Origin: Haloarchaeobius litoreus
GTDB lineage: Archaea; Halobacteriota; Halobacteria; Halobacteriales; Natrialbaceae
Direction of reading: 5' to 3'
Assembly: GCF_024495425.1 (NCBI RefSeq)
Contig: NZ_JANHJR010000004.1
Location: forward strand, 434,001 to 498,000
DNA length: 64,000 bases
How positions within the stretch are numbered: the first letter of the stretch is position 1; every line of letters starts with the position of its first letter. Of the stretch, positions 28,472 to 37,505 are shown piece after piece. The translations under genes were made by a program, and so were the position numbers. The notes under the pieces are model-generated. The model was given only the letters and a program-made list of their open reading frames with translations. It made no database searches and was not told where the DNA came from.

Positions 28472-28732
28472 TTATACGGTCTCTCTGTCGCTACGCGTTT
28501 CACCGTCTGCCACAGGCGAGAACTCCGGCGCAGCGACCGTTCGTGCCAGGGACTCGATTGGAACCTTCCCGTCCTCGTGAAGCAGGGTGAAGAGAATCCG
28601 GCGCCGCGGACGGCTGTCGAGTACCCCCAGCATCTCAGAGAGCGACGCCGGATCGCCAGTTGCTTTCGAGTCGTCCGCATCCCCCGTGCCCGCCGAATAA
28701 TTCCGCGTTTGGTCGGTGTCCATACTCTCCAT
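28472..28732 (-). CDS. Short DUF7344-like protein, N-terminal half only
   Basis: 86 residues. A 30-residue acidic tail is followed by LSEMLGVLDSRPRRRILFTL (about 31-50), the same N-terminal helices as its neighbour, then LHEDGKVPIESLA. The HLPKL recognition segment is absent; the frame ends soon after ETRSDRETV. It may be a truncated gene or a natural dimer partner of the 113-residue protein. TATA box on the minus strand at 28761-28770 gives a near-leaderless start at ATG 28732. Confidence 0.7.
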   Translation of the reverse strand: MESMDTDQTRNYSAGTGDADDSKATGDPASLSEMLGVLDSRPRRRILFTLLHEDGKVPIESLARTVAAPEFSPVADGETRSDRETV

Positions 28733-28760
28733 AGTGTAGCAATCCCGGTAACATGACTGT

Positions 28761-28770
28761 AAAATATATT
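28761..28770 (-). promoter_or_regulatory. TATA box of the tandem regulator genes
   Basis: AATATATTTT on the minus strand, about 27 bp before position 28738, just upstream of ATG 28732. Confidence 0.55.
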
Positions 28771-28795
28771 CACGATACGATATTGGATAGTGAAA

Positions 28796-31700
28796 CTATT
28801 TCGCCTCTATCTCCTCGCGTTCGTTTGCGAATATCACGTCGAGCGCGTTGCGCTCGGCGCTCCGGATGTGTTTGGCGAACGTCGACGGCACGATGCCCAG
28901 CGTGTCGGCCAGTTCTTGGCCCGTCCGTATCCGCGGCATCTCGAAGTACCCACTGCGGTAGGCCAGTTGCAAGACTTCCTGCTGGCGCGGCGTCAACCGG
29001 TCGAGGACCGTACTCTGGAGTGTCCCTTCAGTCTCGCGCGTTCGGGTTCGTCGTGCGAGCAGTTCGAGATCGCGTACGTCTCCCTCCAGCCCCTCGACGA
29101 ACGCGCGGACGTCGCCAGTCTCAGGGAGCTCCACGACGGCCATTGCTGTCCCTGCTTCGATGCGCAGCGAGCGAATCATCGCGCCCCGTTCGAGGATTTG
29201 ACCGGCGAGTGTCGTCTCGTCCAGCCGTGCTTTGAACAGGGCACCCGTCTCCCGGTCAGCCACATGATTCAGCTCCGCGATGGCGAGCAACTGCTCGCCA
29301 GCGGCCACCATCTCGGCGGCAGAGACGTTCCTTGCAGTGAAGAACACAGCCGCGTCACCGTCGGCCCCCTGCACTAGCCCCTCGAACTCGATTACGCAGT
29401 CCAGCTCCCGCGCGAGCCGAACGAGCGGCGTTTCGGCCGTCGTCGTGCGGAGCGTGAGTTCGACGACGCTGTCGGTCCGCCGGGTGGTGGTCGCTTCGAG
29501 TGCGTGAATGGCGTGGGCGATGGTTCCGCCGAATTCCGCCAGCACCTCCGTCTCGCGCTCGTCCGGTTGTGGCGTCCGCCCCCAGACCGTGATGATCCCG
29601 TACTTCGACTCCCCGTAAACGAGTGGGATAGTGACTGCAGAACGTGCACCGTGTTCGAGAGCGTGTTCGCGCCAAACGGATGCGCGGGGGTCTGTGGCGA
29701 TATCGGCGACGATCTGCATCTCTCCTGTTCGGTGGGCGGTGACGAGTGGGTCGTCGCTCGACTCGTCCCACAGCGTCGCTGTCCGGTCTTCCAGATAGCC
29801 ACTGTCGATGCCCGCCCAGGCCTGTGGGCGTACCGAATCAGAATCCACGGTGTAAGTGGCGAGCCAGGCCGACTCGTAGAGGTCGGAGCTGGCCAGTTGC
29901 TCACAGACCGCCTCATCGATCTCCTCGCGCGTCACGGCGCTGACGAGTGCCTGATCGATCCGCCGGATGAGCGAGTTGAGGTCGTCGAGGCGGGTCAGTT
30001 CCTCGTTTTGTGCCTGGAGTCGCTGTTCGCTGTCGGCACGGTCCCACGCCGATTCGACCGTCGCCCCGAAGCTCTGGGCGAGTTCGACGACCCGTTCGTC
30101 GAAGACGTCCGACGCCAGCGAGCCGGCATAGACCACCCCGTGTCTGCCGAGAGGAATGAGCAACCGACTCCGAAGGGTCGCCCCGTCCGGCACGGTCTCA
30201 TCGACGGGGAGGTCGGCAGCGATGTCGATATCCTCACTGACGAATGTCTGCCAGACATGCTCGGAGACGTCGTCCGGGTGTCGGAGCGCATCGGTATCGA
30301 TCTCCGCGTTGAGGGTGCTGGTGGCTTCGGTCAGGTCACCGCTCGCCTCGTCGTACCGCCAGAGCGCGGCGTACTCGACCCCGAGGACGTCCACGGCGAA
30401 TTCGTCCACGCAATCCTGAATCGCCTCCACATCAGCGTCGATCAGTTCGTGACTCGCATCGGTGAGCCGTTCGAGGGACTGCTGAGTGTGTTTGCGCTCG
30501 GTGATGTCGAAACTAACGCCGAAGAGGACCGGCGGATCATCTTCGATGGCCCTGGCCCGCCAGTTGATCCACACGGGCGCGTCCGGGACGTCGTCAATTC
30601 GGACCTCACCCTCGATATACTCGCCCGGTTCGAACTCGGTGTTCATCACCGCCTCGGCCTCCTCAACGCTTTCGTGCCCCAGTCGTGCCAGAAACTCCTC
30701 GAAGGGAAGCGGTCCGTCCGACTTCGACAGGTCGAACATCTCCAAGAATCGGCCGTCGCCGTCGACGGTCTCGGCCTCCAAATCCCACTTCCAGGTTCCC
30801 ATCTGCACGGCGTCGAGTGCGAGTTCGAGCTTTTCATTCGACTCGCGGCGCTGCCGTTCGGCCTGCGCCCGCTCGACGGCCGCCCACGTCCGTTCGGCCG
30901 TCTCCTCGACCATCTCAATCTCCTCGTCGGTCCACTCGCGAGCCTCCGCGTTATCGACAGCGAAGAACGCCACGAGGCGGCCGTCCTTGATCAGCGGTAC
31001 GGCGACGCTGGCGTGGGTGTCGACCGACGCGTGCGCCGCCCGGTCCTCGTCGCTCAGTTCCGGGGCGGATTGCGTGTCGTCCAGAACGAGGTTCTCGCCG
31101 GCGCGGAGCGTCTCTACGATGTACTCGCCGTAGTCGGCCAGGCGACGTTCGCCGGTGTCCGAGAGAGCGTCGCCCCGGTAGTAATCAGGGCCAATCCAGA
31201 ACGTGTCCTCGTCGTCGCCGACCACGATATAGTGTGCACGGTCGGCGTCCAACCGTTCCCCGAGGACACGTGCGGCCTCTCGCTGAATCTCGCTGGGGTC
31301 CGAGAGCGAGCGAATCGCGTCGGTGAGGTCGACGCGGAAGGAATCCAATTCGGCTTGCTGCTGGAGTTTTCGCTCGGCGTTCTTTCGCTCGGTGATGTCG
31401 AGTGCGGCACACACCAGACCGGTGATTTCCCCGGACTCATCTCGAAGCGGGGAGACCGTGAGGTCGTAGGTTACGTGCCCGGACGGTAATTCGTAGGTCA
31501 CCTCCTCGCGGAGACGTTCGCCAGTTTCCAGCGCCTGCCGCTTGGGTGCCATGAGCGTCTCTGCCGCCTCGGGGGGCAAAAGCTCGTCTTCACGCTTCCC
31601 CAGTATGTCCACGTCTTCGAAATCCTGAGCCGGGTTCCTGACCCAAGTGTATCGCAGGTCGGTGTCCAGTCGGAAGAGGACGAGTGGCGAATTCTCTACC

Positions 31701-32344
31701 GCGACGTCGAGTTGCTTGTGCTCCGTTCTGAGTTCCTGTTCGAGCCGTTCGTTCGTCTCTCGGAGCTGCTCCATCTTCTTGCGTTCGGTGATGTCCTCGA
31801 AAACGACGGCAACCCGCCGGGAGCCGGCGCCCTCGGGTTTGAACACGTAGAAGTTGTACCAGATTCCGTCCGGCTCGGCGTACAGTTCGTGGCGCTCGCC
31901 CTCGCCCGTGCTGGCGACGCGGCCGAACACCTCGAACCAGTGCTCCTCGTATCCCGTATCGATCTCGGTTAGCCACCGACCCTCGAACTCCTCGCCGGTC
32001 ATCTCGACCGCCGCCGGGTTCGAGTCGCGGTAGAGTACATCAAGCGCCTCGCCGTCACCGTCGAAGACCACGTCCGCCAGGAAAAAGCCCTCGTCCATCG
32101 AGTTCAGGACCGTCCGGTAGTGCCGTTCGCTTCCGACTGGCTTCCACCACACCCGTCCCTTCGCGCCGACCTTCTTCGTCTCGATGGTACCGTCTTCGAC
32201 GAGGGCGTCGAGTCGATTGTAGATCGTTCGGTCGGAACAGTCGAACTCTGCGGCGATCTCCGGCGTCGTGTACGGAGTCCCCGGAGGACCGAGCTGGTCG
32301 AAGACCGCAAGGACCGTAGCGGCCGATGGCACGGACGAACCCAT
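28796..32344 (-). CDS. Multi-PAS/GAF HTH_10 sensor-regulator (1182 aa)
   Basis: Domains in order: N-terminal winged helix (about 10-70, ending GRVWWKPV), PAS (about 73-190), PAS (about 212-330, ending ALDITERK), GAF (about 340-500), PAS (about 515-640, ending SFDITERKH), GAF (about 645-790), GAF (about 805-960), bat-type sensor (about 965-1110) and C-terminal HTH_10 (LTPRQQEVLQLAYRSGYFEM, from about 1118). It has no kinase domain, so it should bind small molecules or redox signals directly and act on DNA. Having DNA-binding domains at both ends is notable. TATA tract at 32367-32375 (minus) gives a leaderless start. Confidence 0.92.
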   Translation of the reverse strand: MGSSVPSAATVLAVFDQLGPPGTPYTTPEIAAEFDCSDRTIYNRLDALVEDGTIETKKVGAKGRVWWKPVGSERHYRTVLNSMDEGFFLADVVFDGDGEALDVLYRDSNPAAVEMTGEEFEGRWLTEIDTGYEEHWFEVFGRVASTGEGERHELYAEPDGIWYNFYVFKPEGAGSRRVAVVFEDITERKKMEQLRETNERLEQELRTEHKQLDVAVENSPLVLFRLDTDLRYTWVRNPAQDFEDVDILGKREDELLPPEAAETLMAPKRQALETGERLREEVTYELPSGHVTYDLTVSPLRDESGEITGLVCAALDITERKNAERKLQQQAELDSFRVDLTDAIRSLSDPSEIQREAARVLGERLDADRAHYIVVGDDEDTFWIGPDYYRGDALSDTGERRLADYGEYIVETLRAGENLVLDDTQSAPELSDEDRAAHASVDTHASVAVPLIKDGRLVAFFAVDNAEAREWTDEEIEMVEETAERTWAAVERAQAERQRRESNEKLELALDAVQMGTWKWDLEAETVDGDGRFLEMFDLSKSDGPLPFEEFLARLGHESVEEAEAVMNTEFEPGEYIEGEVRIDDVPDAPVWINWRARAIEDDPPVLFGVSFDITERKHTQQSLERLTDASHELIDADVEAIQDCVDEFAVDVLGVEYAALWRYDEASGDLTEATSTLNAEIDTDALRHPDDVSEHVWQTFVSEDIDIAADLPVDETVPDGATLRSRLLIPLGRHGVVYAGSLASDVFDERVVELAQSFGATVESAWDRADSEQRLQAQNEELTRLDDLNSLIRRIDQALVSAVTREEIDEAVCEQLASSDLYESAWLATYTVDSDSVRPQAWAGIDSGYLEDRTATLWDESSDDPLVTAHRTGEMQIVADIATDPRASVWREHALEHGARSAVTIPLVYGESKYGIITVWGRTPQPDERETEVLAEFGGTIAHAIHALEATTTRRTDSVVELTLRTTTAETPLVRLARELDCVIEFEGLVQGADGDAAVFFTARNVSAAEMVAAGEQLLAIAELNHVADRETGALFKARLDETTLAGQILERGAMIRSLRIEAGTAMAVVELPETGDVRAFVEGLEGDVRDLELLARRTRTRETEGTLQSTVLDRLTPRQQEVLQLAYRSGYFEMPRIRTGQELADTLGIVPSTFAKHIRSAERNALDVIFANEREEIEAK

Positions 32345-32366
32345 AGGACTGGTTGGGTGCAGATAG

Positions 32367-32375
32367 ACAAAAAGA
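32367..32375 (-). promoter_or_regulatory. TATA box of the 1182-residue regulator
   Basis: CTTTTTGTC on the minus strand, about 27 bp before ATG 32344. Confidence 0.45.
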
Positions 32376-32569
32376 TGCGGTCAACGGAAACAGATCGAGC
32401 GATTCCAGTCCTCGAGAATTCGGATTCCTCGCATTCAAGATACGCGCCTCTACTTATCGGCGGAATAGTTCCAACACCAGCGTTTCGAGTGATTCATCTG
32501 GAACCGGCTGTGCGAAGGTGGGGCGGGGGCTGAGTATTTTTTCTGCTTTGTGCCCTTGGGCACACCCAC

Positions 32570-33481
32570 TCACTCGACCGGCTCCCGACGCACGGACTCG
32601 ATGCTCGCATCGGGTCCAATCTCCACCGAAGCCCGTTCGCCGTCGACGGTGAAGTGAACCGAGAACCGGGGTGGGTCCTCGCTGTGGATCTCCGCCCGGA
32701 ACCCGTCGAGGTCGGCCCAGACCTGCGATGGGTGGCGCGCCGATGCGTCGAAGCCGTGCTCGGCGAGGAACCCCTCCACGACGGGGTGGAAGGTGGCCAT
32801 CGTACCGCCGGAGACGCGGGCGACGCTTCCGCAGCGCCCGCACTCGAATTCGGCCATCGACGGCTTCGGTTCCTCGCCGGGGCCGCCGCCCGGGAGCCAC
32901 AGGAGGTCGCGCTCGACGCGCCCCGAGCAGAGCTGGCAGAACCCGTCGAACAGGCTCCCGAACGTCTGGTGGTACCAGCGGGCGAACGCGGTCGGTAGCT
33001 CCTCCCGGTCGTACTGGTCGATGTTGCCCGGCGGGAACGAGAACTCGGCCCCGCCGTCGCAGTCCACGCAGCGGAACTCCGCCCGCTCGTCGGCGTAGCG
33101 GACGACCATCTCGCCGTCACAGAGCAGGCAGTTCCAGCCCGGCCTGATGGGGTCGATGGTCGCGTTCGTCGTGTACGTGCCGGCGTACATCGCGCCGACG
33201 ACCTCCCGGCCCGCGTGGGTCAGCTCGTAGCCGCTGTCGTCGCCGTCGTCGGTCTTCCGGACGAACACGCCGCACAGCCTGTCGAGGTGGTAGTTGAAGT
33301 TCCCGCTGTCCGCGATGTCGACGCGGTCGAACAGCGCCGAGAACGAGAGCCGGTCGTTCGGTCGCATCCCGAGCGCCCGGAGGATGTCGACCCGGACCTC
33401 GTTCCCGAGCAGCCCGAACACGTCGTTCGGTGGCCGTTCGTCGACCCCGTCGGCAGTGTCGTCCGGCTGCTCACCGTCCAT
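32570..33481 (-). CDS. Winged-helix regulator with two zinc ribbons
   Basis: 303 residues. ArsR-like winged helix at the N-terminus: VFGLLGNEVRVDILRALG (about 21-38), then DSGNFNYHLDRLCGVFVRKT. The middle has a CLLC...CVDC pair (about 118-139) and a second CQLC...CGRC pair (about 182-216), probably two zinc ribbons. The C-terminal ~80 residues are strand-rich. This architecture is common in haloarchaea as a stand-alone regulator; target unknown. It diverges from the ABC exporter genes, separated by 200 bp. A GTGCCC-TT-GGGCAC hairpin lies at 32550-32563, just past its stop. Confidence 0.87.
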   Translation of the reverse strand: MDGEQPDDTADGVDERPPNDVFGLLGNEVRVDILRALGMRPNDRLSFSALFDRVDIADSGNFNYHLDRLCGVFVRKTDDGDDSGYELTHAGREVVGAMYAGTYTTNATIDPIRPGWNCLLCDGEMVVRYADERAEFRCVDCDGGAEFSFPPGNIDQYDREELPTAFARWYHQTFGSLFDGFCQLCSGRVERDLLWLPGGGPGEEPKPSMAEFECGRCGSVARVSGGTMATFHPVVEGFLAEHGFDASARHPSQVWADLDGFRAEIHSEDPPRFSVHFTVDGERASVEIGPDASIESVRREPVE

Positions 33482-33681
33482 ACGCCGTCGTTCTCGCCCA
33501 CCGGCAACTGATTTGTGGTCGCGTGTGTGGCTGTCTTCTGCCCAGTCGAGTCGCGGACCGGGGCTGCACCTGCCGGCATTCGTCTCTCGAACCTTACAGT
33601 ATCGCGGTACAGAGTACGCTTATCCTCCTTCAGGTACTGCAACACTGACACGACCGCTACTCGCTCCCGAACCGCCCGACG

Positions 33682-35568
33682 ATGACCACCGACGACCCCC
33701 ACGAAATGTCGCGCACGACCCCCGTCCGCTATCTGTTGCACCGGTTCGCACGACGCCGCAGTCGCCAGTTCGTCGGCGGCACCCTGCTGATACTGCTCGC
33801 GCTCGCCTTCCAGCGCGTCCCCGCACTCGTCATCGGCGTCGCACTGGACTCGCTGCTCCTCAAGAGCCAGGCGTTCGGCCTGCCACTCGTCCCCGACGGG
33901 CTGGTTCCGGACGAGACGGGCGGACAGGCCGCGCTCGTGGTGGCACTGCTCGCCGTCGCCGTCGTCGGGGAGAGCCTCTGCCGCTGGTACGGCACGCTCG
34001 TCTACGAGCGCGCCAACCTCGAGACGCTCCACGACATCCGGACGACTGCCTTCGAGACGGCGACGGGCCTCCCGCTGTCGGCACATCGGGACACGGACCA
34101 CGACCGCCTGAGCGTCCTCAACGACGACGTCGACAACCTCGAGGACCTGTTCGACGGCGGCCGCGCCGCGGTCGTCTACGGCGGCGAGCTCCTCACCGCG
34201 TTCGCGTTCATGCTCCTGCTGAACTGGAACCTCGCGCTCCTCATGGCCGTGCTCCCGGTCGTCGTCGCCATCACGGCTCGGTACTACGCCGGGCTGCTCG
34301 AACCGCGGTACGACGCTGTGCGCTCGAACGTCGGGCGGCTCAACGCGCGACTCCGCGACGCCATCGAGGGCATCCGGAGCGTGAAGTCGCTCGTCCGCGA
34401 GCGACACGAGGCCGACCGGCTCGGCGACGCCTCGGACGCCTACAAGCGCTCGGCCTGGTCGGCGCTCAAGCTCCGCGCCATCTACAACCGTGTCTCCTGG
34501 CTGCTCGCGGTCGCTGGCGTCTGGTTCCTCTTCGGCGTCGGGAGCTACTGGATCATCGTCGGGACGCCCGCCGCCTTCACGCAGTCGTTGACCGCCGGGA
34601 CCCTGCTGACGTTCATCATGTACACCTTCTCGCTGATGGACCCGACCCGCAAGCTCGCCGTCGAGGTCCTCGACAAGGTCGAGAGCGGACAGGCGTCCAG
34701 CCGGCGGGTGGTGCCGCTCCTGCGCCACGACGCCGTCGAGATTCGCGACGGGCAGACACCACCGCTGTCGGTCACCGACGGTGTGGTCGAGTACGACGAC
34801 GTCTCTTTCGCATACGACGAACGCGACGACGACGACCTCACCCTCGAACACGTCTCGCTGACGGCGGACTCCGGCGACTTCATCGGTATCGTGGGTCACA
34901 GCGGTGCCGGCAAATCCACCCTCGTGAAGCTCCTGTTGCGCTTCTCCGAGCCCGATGCAGGTGAGATTCGAATCGACGGACGGCCGATCGACGAGCACTC
35001 GGTCGGGAGCCTCCGCGAGCACGTCGGCTACGTCGGCCAGGACCCGTTCCTCTTCCCGGGGACGGTCCACGAGAACGTCGCCTACGCCGACCCGGACGCC
35101 TCGCGAGAGACCGTCGTCGCGGCCGCGAAGCGGGCCAGCGCACACGAGTTCGTCACCGACCTCCCCGACGGCTACGACACCGCGGTCGGCGAGCGCGGCA
35201 CCACGCTCTCCGGCGGGCAGCGCCAGCGCCTCGCCATCGCCCGGGCGCTCCTGACGGAGCCCGAGGTACTGGTGTTCGACGAGGCGACGAGCCACGTCGA
35301 CACCGAGACCGAGGCCGAGATCCAGCGCACGCTCCGTGCGGTCGCCAGTGACCGGACGGTGTTCGCCGTCGCCCACCGGCTGTCGACGGTCCGGCAGGCA
35401 GACCGCATCGTCGTCCTCGAGGACGGCCGCATCACGGAGCGCGGCACGCACGACGAGCTCGTCGCACGGGACGGCACCTACGCCTCGCTCTGGGCCGTCC
35501 AGACCGGTGCCGTCGCCTCGGGGACAGCGGACCCGACACCGGCACCCGGAACGGAGGTGCAGCGATGA
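33682..35568 (+). CDS. ABC exporter half-transporter A
   Basis: 628 residues: six-helix type IV membrane domain (about 1-330) and ATPase domain (about 370-605). Walker A is GHSGAGKST (about 406-414), Q-loop YVGQDPFLF, signature LSGGQRQR and Walker B VLVFDEATSHVD with the catalytic Glu, then the H-loop AHRLS. The membrane half has an unusual insertion FGLPLVPDGLVPDETGG near 72-88. It overlaps half-transporter B by four bases, so the two form a heterodimer. Export of a lipid, drug or peptide is the family role; substrate unknown. Confidence 0.93.
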   Translation: MTTDDPHEMSRTTPVRYLLHRFARRRSRQFVGGTLLILLALAFQRVPALVIGVALDSLLLKSQAFGLPLVPDGLVPDETGGQAALVVALLAVAVVGESLCRWYGTLVYERANLETLHDIRTTAFETATGLPLSAHRDTDHDRLSVLNDDVDNLEDLFDGGRAAVVYGGELLTAFAFMLLLNWNLALLMAVLPVVVAITARYYAGLLEPRYDAVRSNVGRLNARLRDAIEGIRSVKSLVRERHEADRLGDASDAYKRSAWSALKLRAIYNRVSWLLAVAGVWFLFGVGSYWIIVGTPAAFTQSLTAGTLLTFIMYTFSLMDPTRKLAVEVLDKVESGQASSRRVVPLLRHDAVEIRDGQTPPLSVTDGVVEYDDVSFAYDERDDDDLTLEHVSLTADSGDFIGIVGHSGAGKSTLVKLLLRFSEPDAGEIRIDGRPIDEHSVGSLREHVGYVGQDPFLFPGTVHENVAYADPDASRETVVAAAKRASAHEFVTDLPDGYDTAVGERGTTLSGGQRQRLAIARALLTEPEVLVFDEATSHVDTETEAEIQRTLRAVASDRTVFAVAHRLSTVRQADRIVVLEDGRITERGTHDELVARDGTYASLWAVQTGAVASGTADPTPAPGTEVQR

Positions 35569-37409
35569 CAGACGCGTTCGCCGACCGGGCCGACGACTAC
35601 CCGCTCGTTTCGCTCGTCGACCGCTACGGCCGGGCCGACCTGCCCCTGCTGCTCGTCGCGATGACGTCGACGTTCGTCTCCATCTTCCTGAGCCTCGCCG
35701 ACGTCTACCTCATCGGGCTGGGCATCGACGCGCTGTTCAACGACCAGCCGTTCGCCCTGCCGCTGCTCCCGCAGTCAGTCGTTCCGACCGGGACCATCGA
35801 CCTGCTCGTCTTCGTCACGGCGCTCGTCGTCGCGACCGGTATCGTGTCGCACTCCCTCTCGTTCGTCGGTGAGTACTGCTTCGGGCTCTACACCCAGCGG
35901 TTCCTCCACGAGGTCCGCACCGGTGCCTTCTCGACGGTCGTCGGCTTCGACCTGTCGTTCTTCGACGAGCACCGCACCGGCAACGTCATCAGCGCGCTCA
36001 ACGACGACGTGAACCAGCTGGACACGTTCTTCAACAAGCTCGTCGAGGCGAGCATCTGGGCGGTCACGACCATCGTGAGCGCCTTCGTCTACATGGGCCT
36101 GCTGAACGTACAGCTCGCGCTGTTCGTGCTGCTCTCCGCGCCGGTGCTCGCCGGGTTGAACCACTGGTTCTCCCGCCAGGTGGAACCGGTCCAGGACGAC
36201 ATCCGCACCGAGCGCGGTGGCCTGAACGCGCTGCTGGAGACGGCGCTGGGTGGACTCGACGTCATCAAGGCGAACACCGCCGAGGCCGACGAGAGCCGAC
36301 GGCTCGCCGACGCCTCTCGCGAGTACACCGACGCTCGTCTCGCGAACCGCCGGCTCTCCATCCGGCAGGCACCCCTCAACCGCCTCGTCGCGGGCCTCTG
36401 GCTCCTGTTCGTCGTCGCCATCGGCGTGCAGTGGATCACGGTCGGCCCGCCCCTGTTCTTCTCCGGCACGCTGACCGCCGGAGAGCTCGTCCCGTTCCTG
36501 TTCTATCTGGAGCGGATGACGCCGCCGCTGAAGAACCTCGGCGGCCTCATCAACGGCTACAAGGGCGCGAAGGCGGCGGCGAAGCGCGTCGGCGGACTCG
36601 CGGCCCGCGAGGGCCGAACCGGGGGGCAGGACGGGGCCGCGGTCGACCTCGACGCGCCCGACGTGTCGTTCGAGGGCGTCTCGTTCGCCTACCCCGGCAC
36701 CGACCAGCGGGTCATCGACGGCGTCGACCTCGACATCGCCCCCGGGTCGACCGTCGGTATCGTCGGGACGACCGGCGCGGGCAAGTCGACGCTGCTCGAC
36801 CTGCTGCTCCGGTACCACGACCCCGACGAGGGTCGAATCGCGGTGCAGGGCCGCGACCTCGCCGACATCGCGCCGGAGCCCTACCGCGAACAGGTCGGCT
36901 ACGTCGATCAGGACTCGTTCCTGTTCGACGGGACGGTCCGCGAGAACGTCGCGGCCGGCGCACCCGGTGGCGACGCGAGCGACGAGGCCGTCCGCGAAGC
37001 CGCGCGCGTGGCGGGTGCCGACGAGTTCGTCCGCGACCTCCCCGACGGTTACGACACCGAACTCGGCGCACAGGGGACGACACTCTCGGGCGGGCAGCGC
37101 CAGCGTCTCGCCATCGCCCGCGCGGTCGTCGGCGACCCGGAGTTGCTGCTGTTCGACGAGGCGACGAGCCACGTCGACACCGAGACGGAACGTGTGGTGC
37201 AGGAGCACCTCGCCGACATCACCGCGGACCGGACGACGTTCGTCGTCGCCCACCGGCTCTCGACGGTCCGCCACGCGGACCAGCTCGTCGTGCTGGAGGA
37301 TGGAGTGGTCACGGAGTCCGGCACGCACGAGGAGCTGGTCGAGAAGGGCGGGAGCTACGCGAAACTGTGGAACGTGCAGGTCGGGGCCGTGGCGGCGGCC
37401 GGGGACTGA
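35565..37409 (+). CDS. ABC exporter half-transporter B
   Basis: 614 residues with the same design: membrane domain about 1-345, ATPase about 365-600, Walker A GTTGAGKST, Q-loop YVDQDSFLF, LSGGQRQR, LLLFDEATSHVD and AHRLS. Both halves keep the Walker B glutamate, so both ATP sites look competent, unlike many asymmetric exporters. Like half A it has a short segment of bulky residues between the first two helices (FNDQPFALPLLPQSVVP). Starts within the end of half A (ATGA). Confidence 0.93.
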   Translation: MTDAFADRADDYPLVSLVDRYGRADLPLLLVAMTSTFVSIFLSLADVYLIGLGIDALFNDQPFALPLLPQSVVPTGTIDLLVFVTALVVATGIVSHSLSFVGEYCFGLYTQRFLHEVRTGAFSTVVGFDLSFFDEHRTGNVISALNDDVNQLDTFFNKLVEASIWAVTTIVSAFVYMGLLNVQLALFVLLSAPVLAGLNHWFSRQVEPVQDDIRTERGGLNALLETALGGLDVIKANTAEADESRRLADASREYTDARLANRRLSIRQAPLNRLVAGLWLLFVVAIGVQWITVGPPLFFSGTLTAGELVPFLFYLERMTPPLKNLGGLINGYKGAKAAAKRVGGLAAREGRTGGQDGAAVDLDAPDVSFEGVSFAYPGTDQRVIDGVDLDIAPGSTVGIVGTTGAGKSTLLDLLLRYHDPDEGRIAVQGRDLADIAPEPYREQVGYVDQDSFLFDGTVRENVAAGAPGGDASDEAVREAARVAGADEFVRDLPDGYDTELGAQGTTLSGGQRQRLAIARAVVGDPELLLFDEATSHVDTETERVVQEHLADITADRTTFVVAHRLSTVRHADQLVVLEDGVVTESGTHEELVEKGGSYAKLWNVQVGAVAAAGD

Positions 37410-37505
37410 GATGACGTGTGGTCACCGGTCGCGTCGAGTCGACGGTCCTGCGACCTCGGCCCGGCCGAACGTGGTGGTCGCCGTCACCGTCAGTGCTGTC
37501 CGTCG

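Noticed and set aside
32550-32563. GTGCCC-TT-GGGCAC as a factor-independent terminator
   Set aside because: No T-tract follows it on the strand of the nearest gene; a hairpin alone is weak evidence in archaea.
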